DNA from: an uncultured Clostridiaceae bacterium
Lineage (GTDB): Bacteria; Bacillota; Clostridia; TANB77; CAG-508
Reading direction: 5' to 3'
Assembly: GCA_948356915.1 (NCBI GenBank)
Contig: CAOJCG010000015.1
Span: 1 to 40,352, forward strand
DNA: 40,352 bases
Part shown: positions 25,257 through 33,111 of the stretch, piece by piece
How the letters are laid out: the number at the start of each line of letters is the position of its first letter
Numbering within the stretch: the stretch's first letter is position 1
The notes under the pieces: generated by a model
Seen by the model: only the letters and a program-made list of their open reading frames with translations
The model's database searches: none
Told to the model about the DNA's origin: nothing
Made by a program: the position numbers and the translations under genes

Positions 25257-28226
25257 TTATCTTTTTATTTCTTCCATTATATATACTTCTATGATGTCTC
25301 CTTCTTTTAGGTCGTTGTAGTTTTCTATTTGCATTCCACATTCGTAGCCTTTTGCTACTTCTTTTACGTCGTCTTTGAATCGTTTTAGTGATATTAGCTT
25401 GCCTTCATGTATTACTACATTTTCACGTAGTACTCTTACTCCTGCATTTCTTTCTATTTTTCCTTCTAGTACATATGCTCCTGCTATTGTTCCTACATTT
25501 GATACTTTGAATGTTTGTCTTACTTCTACATTTCCTATTACTTTTTCTTCGTATATAGGGTCTAGCATTCCTTTCATTGCTGCTTTTACGTCGTCTATTG
25601 CTTGATATATTACTGAGTATTGTTTTATTTCTATTTCTTCTCTTTCTGCTAGTGCTTTTGCTGTTGGTACTGGGCGTACATTGAAGGCTATTATTATTGC
25701 ATTTGCTACTTTTGCTAGGTTTACATCACTTTCGTTTACTGCTCCTGCTGCACTATGAATTACTCTTACATTTACTTCTCCATCTGATAATTTTTCTAAT
25801 GATTGGCGAATAGCTTCTGCGCTTCCTTGTACATCTGCTTTTACTATTATGTTTAAGTGTTTTAGGTTTCCTTGTTCCATTTGTGTAAATAAATTGTCTA
25901 GTGTTACTTTTTGCATGTTATTTATTGATTTTTCTCTTGCTTGACGTTTTCTTCTTTCTATTAGGTGTTTTGCCATTTTTTCGTCTTTTACTTCATAGAA
26001 TATGTCTCCTGATTCTGGTACTTCTGTTAGTCCCATTATTTCTACTGGGGTTGAGGCTGTTGCTGATTTTACTTTTTGTCCTTTATCATTCTTCATTGCT
26101 CTTATTCTTCCTATGCTTGAACCTACTACTATTGTATCTCCAACGTCTAGGCTTCCTCTTTGTACTAACATTGATGCTATTGGTCCTTTTGTTTTGTCAA
26201 GCCTTGCTTCTATTACTACACCTTTTGCTTGTTTTTTAGGATTTGTTTTTAGTTCTAATACATCTGCTTGTAATAGTACCATATCTAAAAGGTCATTTAT
26301 ATTCATACGTTTTTTTGCTGATATTGGCACATATATTGTGTCTCCACCCCATTCTTCTGGTACTAGTTCATATTTCATTAATTCTTGTTTTACTTTATCT
26401 ACATTTGCTTCTGGTAAGTCTATTTTGTTTACTGCTACTATTATTGGTATTTCTGCTGCTTTTGCATGGTTTATTGCTTCTACTGTTTGAGGCATTACTC
26501 CATCATTTGCTGCTACTACTAGTATTGCTATATCTGTTATTTGTGCTCCTCTTGCTCTCATACTTGTAAATGCTTCATGACCTGGTGTGTCTAAGAATGT
26601 TATTTCTCTACCATTTACTGTTACTTGGTATGCTCCTATTGCTTGTGTTATTCCTCCTGCTTCTCCTTCTATTACATTCGTTTCTCTAATTGCATCTAAT
26701 AATGATGTTTTTCCATGGTCTACGTGTCCCATTACTACTACTACTGGTGGTCTTTCTTGTAATTCTTCTTTTAAGTCTTCTGATTCGTCAAATAGTATGT
26801 CTTCTTCTTTTACTTCTTGCTTTTTGATTGCTGTTACTCCAAATTCTTCTGCTACTAAGAATGCTGTGTCAAAGTCTACATCGTTATTTATTGTTGCCAT
26901 TATTCCAAAACCGAATAACTTTTTAATAACTTCTGCTGATGTTTTCTTAAGTTCTAGCGCTAAGTCTTTTACTGTTATTGTTTCTGGTATTTCAATTTGC
27001 GTTAGTTTGAATATTTTTTGTTTTCTTTCTTCTTCATTTTTATTTGCTTTTTTCTTGTTTCTTTTTCCTCTTGCTGTTGTTAAGTCATAATAATCTAACA
27101 TTCCACCTTCTTGATCATGGAACATATTTGATAGGCTATCTACTTGTTTTAGGTCTTTTAGTTTTCCTCCATCAAATTCTTCTCCTGCAAACCTTGAACC
27201 TTTTTTATTTTTGTTTTGTTTCTTATTTGTTCTTTCTTCTTGTCTTTCATTTTTTGCTTTGTCGATTGCTTTTGAACTAAAGTCTCTTACATTTTCTTTT
27301 TCTACAATATCTGCTTGCATTATGTCTTTTATGTTTTTATCTATTCCTCTTTCGTCTAATGGTCTTCTTTCTCTTCCAAAATTACCTTTTTGTCCATTAT
27401 TTTTGTAATTCCCATTGTTTCTATCTTGGAAACCATTTCCATTATTTCTATTTTTAAAATTAGGTCTATCATTTCTATTTTGGAAACCAGATTTATCGTT
27501 TCTGTTTTGAAAATTTGACCTTTCATTTCTATTTTGGAAATTTGGCCTTTCGTTTCTATTTTGAAAGTCTTGCCTTTCATTTCTGTTTTGGAAATTTTGT
27601 CTTTCATTTTTGCTTTGAAAATTTTGTCTATCATTTCTATTTTGGAAATTATTATTATTCTCTCTAGTTTGACCATTATTATTCGCATTTTGCATATTTG
27701 TATTATTGCTTTTTGTATTATTTGCAATTTTTTTATCTACTTTTTCTTCTTTTACTGGTTCTTTATTTGCTTGCATATTTTCTTCTTTCTTTTCTACCTT
27801 TTCTATTTTCTCTTCTTTTTCTATTTTTTCTTCTTTTTTTCCTATACCAAATAGTTCACTTACAGTCATTGGCTTTGTTGGTTTGTTTCTATATACTATA
27901 TTATAGTCTGCGTTTTTATTTCTCTCTACAAACCCTACTTGCTTGTTTCTTTGTTCTGCTTGTTTATTGTTGTTTTCTTTTTTTTCTTCATCTGTTATTA
28001 TAATTTCCCTTCTTATAATAACTGGTGAATTTTGTTTTTTGTCTTCTTTCTTTGTTTTGTCTTCTTCTTTTTTTATGATTTTTCCTATTTTACTTTTTAT
28101 TTTATTTACTTCGTTTTCTTCTATTGAGCTCATATGTGTTTTTACTTCTATACCTAGCTCTTTTGCTTTTGCCATTATTTCTTTACTGGTTAAGTTTAAT
28201 TCTTTAGCTAATTCATATATTTTCAT
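25257..28226 (-). CDS. infB: Translation initiation factor IF-2, 989 aa
   Basis: GTPase that places initiator fMet-tRNA on the ribosome. The N-terminal IF2N helix domain [17 protein letters not shown] is followed by a long low-complexity linker with nine tandem nine-residue units of type NFQNRNERQ (about residues 193-273 from this start), a second IF2N domain, then the GTPase core near residue 490 ([25 protein letters not shown]) and the usual domains II-IV. The start at 28226 matches the family and follows the ylxQ stop by one base; a TTG at 28253 would overlap ylxQ and is less likely. The linker is longer than in most Firmicutes. Confidence 0.96.
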   Translation of the reverse strand: MKIYELAKELNLTSKEIMAKAKELGIEVKTHMSSIEENEVNKIKSKIGKIIKKEEDKTKKEDKKQNSPVIIRREIIITDEEKKENNNKQAEQRNKQVGFVERNKNADYNIVYRNKPTKPMTVSELFGIGKKEEKIEKEEKIEKVEKKEENMQANKEPVKEEKVDKKIANNTKSNNTNMQNANNNGQTRENNNNFQNRNDRQNFQSKNERQNFQNRNERQDFQNRNERPNFQNRNERSNFQNRNDKSGFQNRNDRPNFKNRNNGNGFQDRNNGNYKNNGQKGNFGRERRPLDERGIDKNIKDIMQADIVEKENVRDFSSKAIDKAKNERQEERTNKKQNKNKKGSRFAGEEFDGGKLKDLKQVDSLSNMFHDQEGGMLDYYDLTTARGKRNKKKANKNEEERKQKIFKLTQIEIPETITVKDLALELKKTSAEVIKKLFGFGIMATINNDVDFDTAFLVAEEFGVTAIKKQEVKEEDILFDESEDLKEELQERPPVVVVMGHVDHGKTSLLDAIRETNVIEGEAGGITQAIGAYQVTVNGREITFLDTPGHEAFTSMRARGAQITDIAILVVAANDGVMPQTVEAINHAKAAEIPIIVAVNKIDLPEANVDKVKQELMKYELVPEEWGGDTIYVPISAKKRMNINDLLDMVLLQADVLELKTNPKKQAKGVVIEARLDKTKGPIASMLVQRGSLDVGDTIVVGSSIGRIRAMKNDKGQKVKSATASTPVEIMGLTEVPESGDIFYEVKDEKMAKHLIERRKRQAREKSINNMQKVTLDNLFTQMEQGNLKHLNIIVKADVQGSAEAIRQSLEKLSDGEVNVRVIHSAAGAVNESDVNLAKVANAIIIAFNVRPVPTAKALAEREEIEIKQYSVIYQAIDDVKAAMKGMLDPIYEEKVIGNVEVRQTFKVSNVGTIAGAYVLEGKIERNAGVRVLRENVVIHEGKLISLKRFKDDVKEVAKGYECGMQIENYNDLKEGDIIEVYIMEEIKR
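27408..27650 (-). repeat. 27-base tandem repeat inside infB
   Basis: Nine in-frame copies encode [13 protein letters not shown] nonapeptides (Asn/Gln/Arg-rich). Copies differ at few positions, so the array is fairly young and likely to vary in number between strains. It lies in the disordered linker before the GTPase core. Confidence 0.9.
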
Positions 28227-28227
28227 C

Positions 28228-28548
28228 TTACCCAATAACTTCACCCCCATCAATTATCTTTAATATCTCATTTGCAAAATTTATATCATTTATAGATATA
28301 ACTGCTTTGTTTTCTTTACCAATACTTTTACTTAAAGTTTCTATTGTTTCATATATTCTCATTTTTACATTATATTCATTTGCTGTTTTTTCTATATTTC
28401 TTTTTGTTCTTTCTGATGCATCAAACGCAACTATTACTAGTTTTGATTTCTTTTTAGTTATAGTGTCTATTACACTTTCTGTTCCGAATGATATTTTTCC
28501 AGCTCTCGTAGCTAGACCTAGCATTCGCAAGGCTTTATTTTTTTCCAT
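28228..28548 (-). CDS. ylxQ: YlxQ, L7Ae/L30e-family RNA-binding protein, 106 aa
   Basis: Small RNA-binding protein of the L7Ae/L30e superfamily, a K-turn binder that accompanies nusA and infB in Firmicutes. The signature [17 protein letters not shown] is at the start, and [18 protein letters not shown] follows in the second third. TAA overlaps the region just before the infB start, indicating translational coupling. GGAGTTAAA precedes the ATG. Confidence 0.92.
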   Translation of the reverse strand: MEKNKALRMLGLATRAGKISFGTESVIDTITKKKSKLVIVAFDASERTKRNIEKTANEYNVKMRIYETIETLSKSIGKENKAVISINDINFANEILKIIDGGEVIG

Positions 28549-28561
28549 TTTAACTCCTTTT

Positions 28562-28744
28562 TTAGAGATCAGAGGTCAGAAATCGGAGGTCGGATTTTAG
28601 GGTAATTTCTCTGGAGAGCAGGTCGATTGACAATGCAGCGCCCCTACACATTCTTACTTTCCGATTTCTGGCTTCTGATTTCTGTCTTCTGCCTTCTAGC
28701 TTCTGACTTCCGACTTTTGACTTCTAGCTTCCGTCTTCTGACTT
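28562..28744. repeat. Heptamer-built inverted repeat between ylxQ and ylxR
   Basis: Purine arm AGATCAGAGGTCAGAAATCGG..., core AGGGTAATTTCTCTGGAGAG, CGATTGACAATGCAGCGCCCCTACAC, then a pyrimidine arm of about 85 bases made of TTCTGAC/TTCCGAC/TTCTAGC heptamer units up to the ylxR stop. It is the longest of the family and can fold back on itself within the operon mRNA. Confidence 0.88.
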
Positions 28745-28999
28745 CTATTGTATCCTTTTTCTCAATTCTTCATATATTTCTTCACTTATTTTTGTTTCAA
28801 AGTTTCTTTCTAGTCGTTTTGTTTTTATAGCTTTTTCTAAGCATTCTATGTTATCACATATATATGCTCCTCGTCCATTTGCTTTTCCTGTTTTATCTAG
28901 TGAAATTTGACCTTCTTTATTTTTTACTATTCTAATTAGTTCTTTTTTTAGTTTTATTTCGTTGCATCCTATGCATGTACGTTTTGGTAAATTCTTCAA
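28745..28999 (-). CDS. ylxR: YlxR family nucleic-acid-binding protein, 84 aa
   Basis: DUF448 protein with NLPKRTCIGCNEIK at the start and the GRGAYIC motif in the middle (the conserved Cys pair positions are present). Reported to bind RNA and, in Bacillus, to influence expression and RNase P; placed between nusA and ylxQ as is normal. I start at the TTG at 28999, because AAGGAG lies eight bases ahead; the TTG at 29008 abuts the ribosome binding site. Confidence 0.9.
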   Translation of the reverse strand: MKNLPKRTCIGCNEIKLKKELIRIVKNKEGQISLDKTGKANGRGAYICDNIECLEKAIKTKRLERNFETKISEEIYEELRKRIQ

Positions 29000-29052
29000 A
29001 GCTTTCAACTCCTTATTCTATTGTATTCTAGTTTATTTTAATTCATGTCCTT

Positions 29053-30486
29053 TTATTCTTCTGGTGTTTCTTCTTTCTTTTTTCTAGTTCTTTTTGGTTT
29101 TTCTTCTACTACTTCTTCAACCTTTTCTTCTTTACTATCTGTCTCTTCTTTTTTCTTTCTAGTCTTTTTAGGCTTTTCTTCTACTTGTTCTATCGTATTT
29201 TCTTTAACATCTGTTTCTTCTTTTTTCTTTCTAGTTCTTTTTGGTTTTTCTTCTTTTATTTCTTCTATTGTTTCTTCTACTATATTTTCTGTTATTTCTT
29301 GTTCTTTTTCTGCTTGTTTTATCAATTCTTCTGCTTCTTCTATTTGTTCTGAAGCTATTTCAGTATTTTCTTCTTTTTGTTCTTCATTTTGCATATTTAT
29401 TAACATTTGTCTAAATTGTGTTTCACTTTTTATGTCTATTTTCCAGCCAGTTAGCCTTGCTGCTAGTCTTGCATTTTGTCCTGCCTTTCCTATTGCTAGA
29501 GATAATTGGTCATCTGGAACTATTACTTGTGCAAAGTGTTCTTCTTCTTTTATATCTACTGCCATTACCTGTGCTGGTAATAGTGCTGATGAAATGTATA
29601 TACTTGGGTCTGCATTCCATTCTATTACATCTATTTTTTCTCCATTTAATTCATTTATAATATTTTGTATACGTATACCTTTTTGTCCTACACATGAGCC
29701 TACTGGGTCTATATTTTCATTTTGTGAATATACTGCTACTTTACATCTATTTCCTGCATCTCTTGATACACTTTTTATTTCTATTAATCCTTCATATATT
29801 TCTGGAATTTCAAGTTCAAATAGTTTTCTTACAAAATCGTTATGACTTCTTGAAATTATTACTTGTGTACTTCCTTTTTGTCCTTTTTCTACTTCTACTA
29901 TACATGCTCTTATTTTATCATTTACATGGTATCTTTCTGAAGGTATTTGTTCTTTTAAAGGCATAACTCCTTCTAGTCTTCCTAAGTCTACTATAACTAC
30001 TCCACCATCTGCTTTTTGTATTAAACCTGATACTATTTCACCTTTTCTATCATTATATTCATTATATAAGAATTCACGTGATGCTTCTCTTATCTTTTGT
30101 ATTATTACTTGTTTTGCTGTTCCTGCTGCTATTCTACCAAAGTTTTTTGGTACTAGTTCATTGTCTAAAATATCTCCTTCTTGTATTTTGTTGTCTATTT
30201 TTTTTGCCTCTTCAATAGATATTTGTGTTTTTTCGTTTTCTACTTCTTTTACTACTTCTTTTTGCATATATACATGAATTTCTCCAGTTTCTCTGTCCAT
30301 TGTTATTTTTACATTTTCATCTTCACAGTCATAGTTTCTTTTATATGCTGCTACAAGCGCTGTTTCTATTGTTGTAAGCATTTCCTCTTTCTTTAGTCCG
30401 TTTTCTTTTTCTAGATCCTCCATTGCTAGTATTAACTCTGTGCTATCAATCGCTGGTCCATTTGATTTTGTTTGTTTCTTCTTCAT
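29053..30486 (-). CDS. nusA: Transcription termination/antitermination factor NusA, 477 aa
   Basis: Binds RNA polymerase and nascent RNA to control pausing and termination. N-terminal domain (about 1-125), S1 domain (about 130-200), then two KH domains with DPVGSCVGQKGIRIQNI and SIGKAGQNARLAARLTGW. The C-terminal ~110 residues are unusual: acidic helix followed by three near-copies of EEKPKRTRKKKEET, a highly charged Lys/Arg-Glu tail not found in the standard Firmicutes protein. GGAAGGAG precedes the ATG. Second gene of the operon. Confidence 0.96.
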   Translation of the reverse strand: MKKKQTKSNGPAIDSTELILAMEDLEKENGLKKEEMLTTIETALVAAYKRNYDCEDENVKITMDRETGEIHVYMQKEVVKEVENEKTQISIEEAKKIDNKIQEGDILDNELVPKNFGRIAAGTAKQVIIQKIREASREFLYNEYNDRKGEIVSGLIQKADGGVVIVDLGRLEGVMPLKEQIPSERYHVNDKIRACIVEVEKGQKGSTQVIISRSHNDFVRKLFELEIPEIYEGLIEIKSVSRDAGNRCKVAVYSQNENIDPVGSCVGQKGIRIQNIINELNGEKIDVIEWNADPSIYISSALLPAQVMAVDIKEEEHFAQVIVPDDQLSLAIGKAGQNARLAARLTGWKIDIKSETQFRQMLINMQNEEQKEENTEIASEQIEEAEELIKQAEKEQEITENIVEETIEEIKEEKPKRTRKKKEETDVKENTIEQVEEKPKKTRKKKEETDSKEEKVEEVVEEKPKRTRKKKEETPEE

Positions 30487-30577
30487 TTTTTTATTTCTCC
30501 TTCCTTATTATCTATATTTCATAGTTATTTATATTTCCTAATAAGATATATTTTTAAGTACCTCATCATTTAATTTT

Positions 30578-30696
30578 GGAGGTCGGAAGTTGGTGGTTGG
30601 AGGTTGGAGGTTGGAAACTTTGGTAATTACTTCGAAGACTTACCTTATTTTCCAACTTCTAACTTCTAGCTTCAATTTGCAACTTCCAACTTCTAT
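30578..30696. repeat. Heptamer-built inverted repeat between nusA and rimP
   Basis: Purine arm of GGTTGGA-type units (GGAGGTTGGAGGTTGGAAAC), core TTGGTAATTACTTCGAAG, then a pyrimidine arm of TCCAACTTCTAACTTC units. The unit sequence differs from the other three repeats, yet the core is the same, and it again fills a gap inside the operon. Confidence 0.88.
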
Positions 30697-31164
30697 TTAC
30701 CAATTGTATTTCAATTTTAAATTTGAGATATTTTTTCTTAATATTTTTATTTCTTCTTTTTCTGTTTCTTCTATATATATTGCTTCATTATCAAATGATT
30801 TTAAGGTTCCTACATATTCTTTTTTTCCATTTTCTATTTCTAATTTACTAAATAGTTTTACTTCTACTTGCTTACCTTTTGCCATTTCTAAATGTTTATC
30901 TTTCTTAAGTATTCTTTCTATTCCTGGTGAAGATATTTCTAAAAAGTATTGTTCTTTTATATAGTCTGCTTCATCTAGTATATCATTTATTTCATTGTTT
31001 ACTTTTTCACAGTCATTTAGGTCTATTCCATTTTCCTTATCTATAAATATTCGTAAAAAATAGTCCTTACCTTCTTTGGCATATTGAACATCATATACAT
31101 TGTAGCCTAAGCTTTCTATTTTAGGTGTTACTAATTCTTCTACTCTTTCTTCAATACTTGCCAC
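30697..31164 (-). CDS. rimP: Ribosome maturation factor RimP, 155 aa
   Basis: Aids 30S assembly; first gene of the operon. It has LGYNVYDVQYAKEGKDYFLR, IFIDKENGIDLNDCEKVN and YFLEISSPGIERIL, all diagnostic of the family, and the C-terminal Sm-like domain. GTG start with AAAGGAGTG five bases ahead. The promoter and leader hairpin lie 53-136 bases upstream. Confidence 0.94.
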   Translation of the reverse strand: MASIEERVEELVTPKIESLGYNVYDVQYAKEGKDYFLRIFIDKENGIDLNDCEKVNNEINDILDEADYIKEQYFLEISSPGIERILKKDKHLEMAKGKQVEVKLFSKLEIENGKKEYVGTLKSFDNEAIYIEETEKEEIKILRKNISNLKLKYNW

Positions 31165-31216
31165 AAAATCACTCCTTTACTATTGTTTTTTCCTTTTGTT
31201 TTCTTTAAAACTTAAT

Positions 31217-31245
31217 CAAAGAGCGGAATTTGTTTCCGCTCTTTG
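31217..31245. promoter_or_regulatory. Perfect leader hairpin ahead of rimP
   Basis: Twelve-base perfect stem (CAAAGAGCGGAA with TTCCGCTCTTTG) and a five-base loop, about 30 bases after the predicted transcription start. A short T-rich tract follows on the minus strand. It is inside the 5' untranslated leader, so it can act as an attenuator or an RNA stability element for the whole rimP-truB operon. It may also stop transcripts arriving from 31361. Confidence 0.75.
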
Positions 31246-31271
31246 CTAAGTTCATTTTGTATTCTTATATT

Positions 31272-31300
31272 ATTATATACTGTTTTGGTAAAAATTACAA
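31272..31300 (-). promoter_or_regulatory. Sigma-A promoter of the rimP-nusA-infB operon
   Basis: On the minus strand TTGTAA (31300-31295), a 17-base spacer, then TATAAT (31277-31272). The start would be near 31265. Confidence 0.8.
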
Positions 31301-31360
31301 GTGTTTTTGGATTTTTATATCAATTTATATTTTCATTTTTCTAATATAATCCATATTTTA

Positions 31361-31785
31361 CTATATTGAAAATCGTGGCGCGACTTCATACTTTTCTGTA
31401 GCATTTGCTTGTACAATATTTCGGTTTGTGTTATGAGCGGCACAAAAGCCATTACTGTATGGGATATTAAGAGTTCTTAACCACCAATATGAATAATTAC
31501 TCGTTGTTTTTTGTATGCACTCGACACTATTATTTTTATAATATTTATATTGCCTTCCTTCATTTCCATAAATAGTAGAATTGTATATTTCTTTACAAGA
31601 TAACAACCATAAATATTCGTCTGTGTAAGATATTTTTGTATCGTTATATTCTATTTGATTTTCTTTTGTTACTTTTTTATGATATTTTTCATATTTTCTG
31701 GAAAAGTTGTAAATATTTGAGGTAAAGTTACTTTTCTCATATTGCAATCAGCCCATCCTCCTAAATTTGTAGTCGAAGAATTCAT
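31361..31785 (-). pseudogene. DUF6273-domain C-terminal fragment with a -1 frameshift
   Basis: The part after the shift has DEYLWLLSCKEIYN, YYKNNSVEC, SNYSYWWLRT and the terminal VAPRFSI type ending, the layout of DUF6273 domains in clostridial surface and prophage-like proteins. The preceding part (from the ATG at 31785) reads TTNLGGWADCNMRKVTLPQI in another frame, also typical. The frames meet at a run of six A (31673-31678, T on the plus strand), in the heptamer A-AAA-AAG. There is no ribosome binding site and the N-terminal half is missing. I call it decayed, though -1 slippage on A-AAA-AAG is possible in principle. Confidence 0.7.
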
Positions 31786-31816
31786 TGTTTATTTATTAGC
31801 CAAGAAGTCAACAAAC

Positions 31817-32467
31817 TCAAATACTTGGCGATTCTATTTTTGGTGGGACATAATCTTCTTTTGTACTTTTAAATACCTTGCTTATTATTTTTCCATCTTT
31901 TGTAACTACTGTTATTACATAGTTTTTGTCTAATTGTAGTTCTAATTCTTTTGTGTATGTTAGTTCTGTAACATTTTCTTTACTATATGTTCCATTTTCA
32001 TTTTCTAGTATTATATTTTCTATTGGCGTATTACTTGATACTGTTATTTGTATCTTTCCTCTTTCTTTTCCTTGTTCGTTCTCCCCTAATAGTTTTAATA
32101 CTTTTGTTTCAATACTTACAGTTGTTTTTCCTAATGCTTGTATTATATTCAAGTTTTCTCTATCTATTTCAAAGCTGTATTCATTTACATATGCTATATT
32201 TTCATGTATTGATATATTTTGTTCTTTTAATAGATTATTTAAATACTCTTCATTATTGTAATTTTCTATATCATTTTCTTTCTTTGTTTTTGCTATTTCT
32301 AATGCTTGCTCTAATTTTGAGGTTGCTTCTGCTTCTAGTATTTTTTCTTTATTTTTTTCTATTTTCTCTAAAATACCAGTATTATTTATAAGTACTGCTC
32401 CTACTATTAATATTAGAATTATTATCACTGTTATAGCTATTATAATATTTTTTTGATTTCTTTTCAT
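31817..32467 (-). CDS. Membrane-anchored protein, prepilin-like N-terminus, 216 aa
   Basis: No family recognised with confidence. One N-terminal hydrophobic helix (about residues 8-29) preceded by MKRNQKN, followed by an amphipathic helix (NTGILEKIEKNKEKILEAEA) as in type IV prepilin-like proteins of related clostridia. The usual prepilin peptidase motif (G followed by FTLIE) is missing. The rest is a soluble extracytoplasmic domain ending in VPPKIES. AAAGGAG precedes the ATG, and a good promoter is at 32552-32580. The DUF6273 fragment downstream could be the remnant of its original C-terminal part. Confidence 0.6.
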   Translation of the reverse strand: MKRNQKNIIIAITVIIILILIVGAVLINNTGILEKIEKNKEKILEAEATSKLEQALEIAKTKKENDIENYNNEEYLNNLLKEQNISIHENIAYVNEYSFEIDRENLNIIQALGKTTVSIETKVLKLLGENEQGKERGKIQITVSSNTPIENIILENENGTYSKENVTELTYTKELELQLDKNYVITVVTKDGKIISKVFKSTKEDYVPPKIESPSI

Positions 32468-32551
32468 TTGTTTTCTCCTTTTCTATTTTTTACTCTTCGT
32501 TTAGCTAAGTAGTAATATTCATTATTTAAATTCATTTCTATTATTAAACTT

Positions 32552-32580
32552 ATAATAACAATATTACTTTTTAATGTCAA
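32552..32580 (-). promoter_or_regulatory. Sigma-A promoter for the 216-aa membrane protein
   Basis: On the minus strand TTGACA (32580-32575), a 17-base spacer and TATTAT (32557-32552). The start codon is about 85 bases further. Confidence 0.75.
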
Positions 32581-32604
32581 TAAATTTTTGCTCAAATTTA
32601 TGTT

Positions 32605-32895
32605 TTACCTTGACTTTTGTACTACATCTACTATGTCAGCAAGATACTTTCCTATTACTGGTATATTTAGGGTTACTAACTTTCTTAACAATAGTATCAA
32701 TATCGCTGTTATTATACTAACACCTATTCCTATTCCTATTCCTCTTGATATTCCCGCTAAAAAATTCCTTAGTAATAGTTCTTTTCGATCTCCCATTAAT
32801 GTTGTTATTTCTAATATATTGCTTTTTAGTAAGCTTGTATTTAGTTCATCTATTTTTTTTAATAATATATTTTCTTTTTTTCTTTTTCCAAACAT
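32605..32895 (-). CDS. Small membrane protein, DUF5665-like, 96 aa
   Basis: Charged N-terminus with KKIDELNTSLLKSNILE, a Gly-rich amphipathic stretch (FLAGISRGIGIGIGV) leading into one membrane helix, and IPVIGKYLADIVDVVQ at the end. This layout resembles the DUF5665 group of Firmicutes proteins whose function is unknown. The start at 32895 follows AGGAG by eight bases. The open frame extends 35 codons further upstream with different, less AT-rich codons; see the rejected list. Confidence 0.65.
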   Translation of the reverse strand: MFGKRKKENILLKKIDELNTSLLKSNILEITTLMGDRKELLLRNFLAGISRGIGIGIGVSIITAILILLLRKLVTLNIPVIGKYLADIVDVVQKSR

Positions 32896-33073
32896 ATTGA
32901 ATTCTCCTATCGATATTCCAAAGTACTCTCTATTGATTCGAATTTGTTTCGCCATGTAGTCGTTTGATACGGCGTCTATCCTTACAACGTGCGCTGTCAA
33001 CTTAAGAAATCATTTTTTCTGTAGTGGCAGTTTTAACTTAAAATATCATACTCTCCTAGTATATAATCAAAGA

Positions 33074-33100
33074 TAAAACACCATTTCTATTATGGTGCTT
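33074..33100. terminator. Terminator of the UPF0182 gene
   Basis: CACCAT/ATGGTG stem (33079-33084 with 33092-33097) and a T-rich tract on the minus strand, 15 bases after the UPF0182 stop. T's on the other side make it usable in both directions. Confidence 0.75.
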
Positions 33101-33111
33101 TATTTTCTTAT

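Noticed and set aside
27356..27727. A 123-codon repeat-rich minus-strand frame inside infB
   Set aside because: It is the shifted reading of the 27-base tandem repeat of infB, which is itself in the correct IF-2 frame.
25375..28263. Long open frames on the plus strand across infB, and similar ones across nusA, the 764-aa gene and the UPF0182 gene
   Set aside because: They lie opposite well-identified genes, are rich in Ser/Leu/Phe as expected from reverse-complemented Lys/Glu codons, and have no ribosome binding sites.
32896..33000. A 35-codon upstream extension of the DUF5665-like gene (HVVRIDAVSNDYMAKQIRIN...), less AT-rich than its surroundings
   Set aside because: The AGGAG before the ATG at 32895 and the family layout fit the shorter start; the extension has no ribosome binding site and may be the remnant of another gene or chance.
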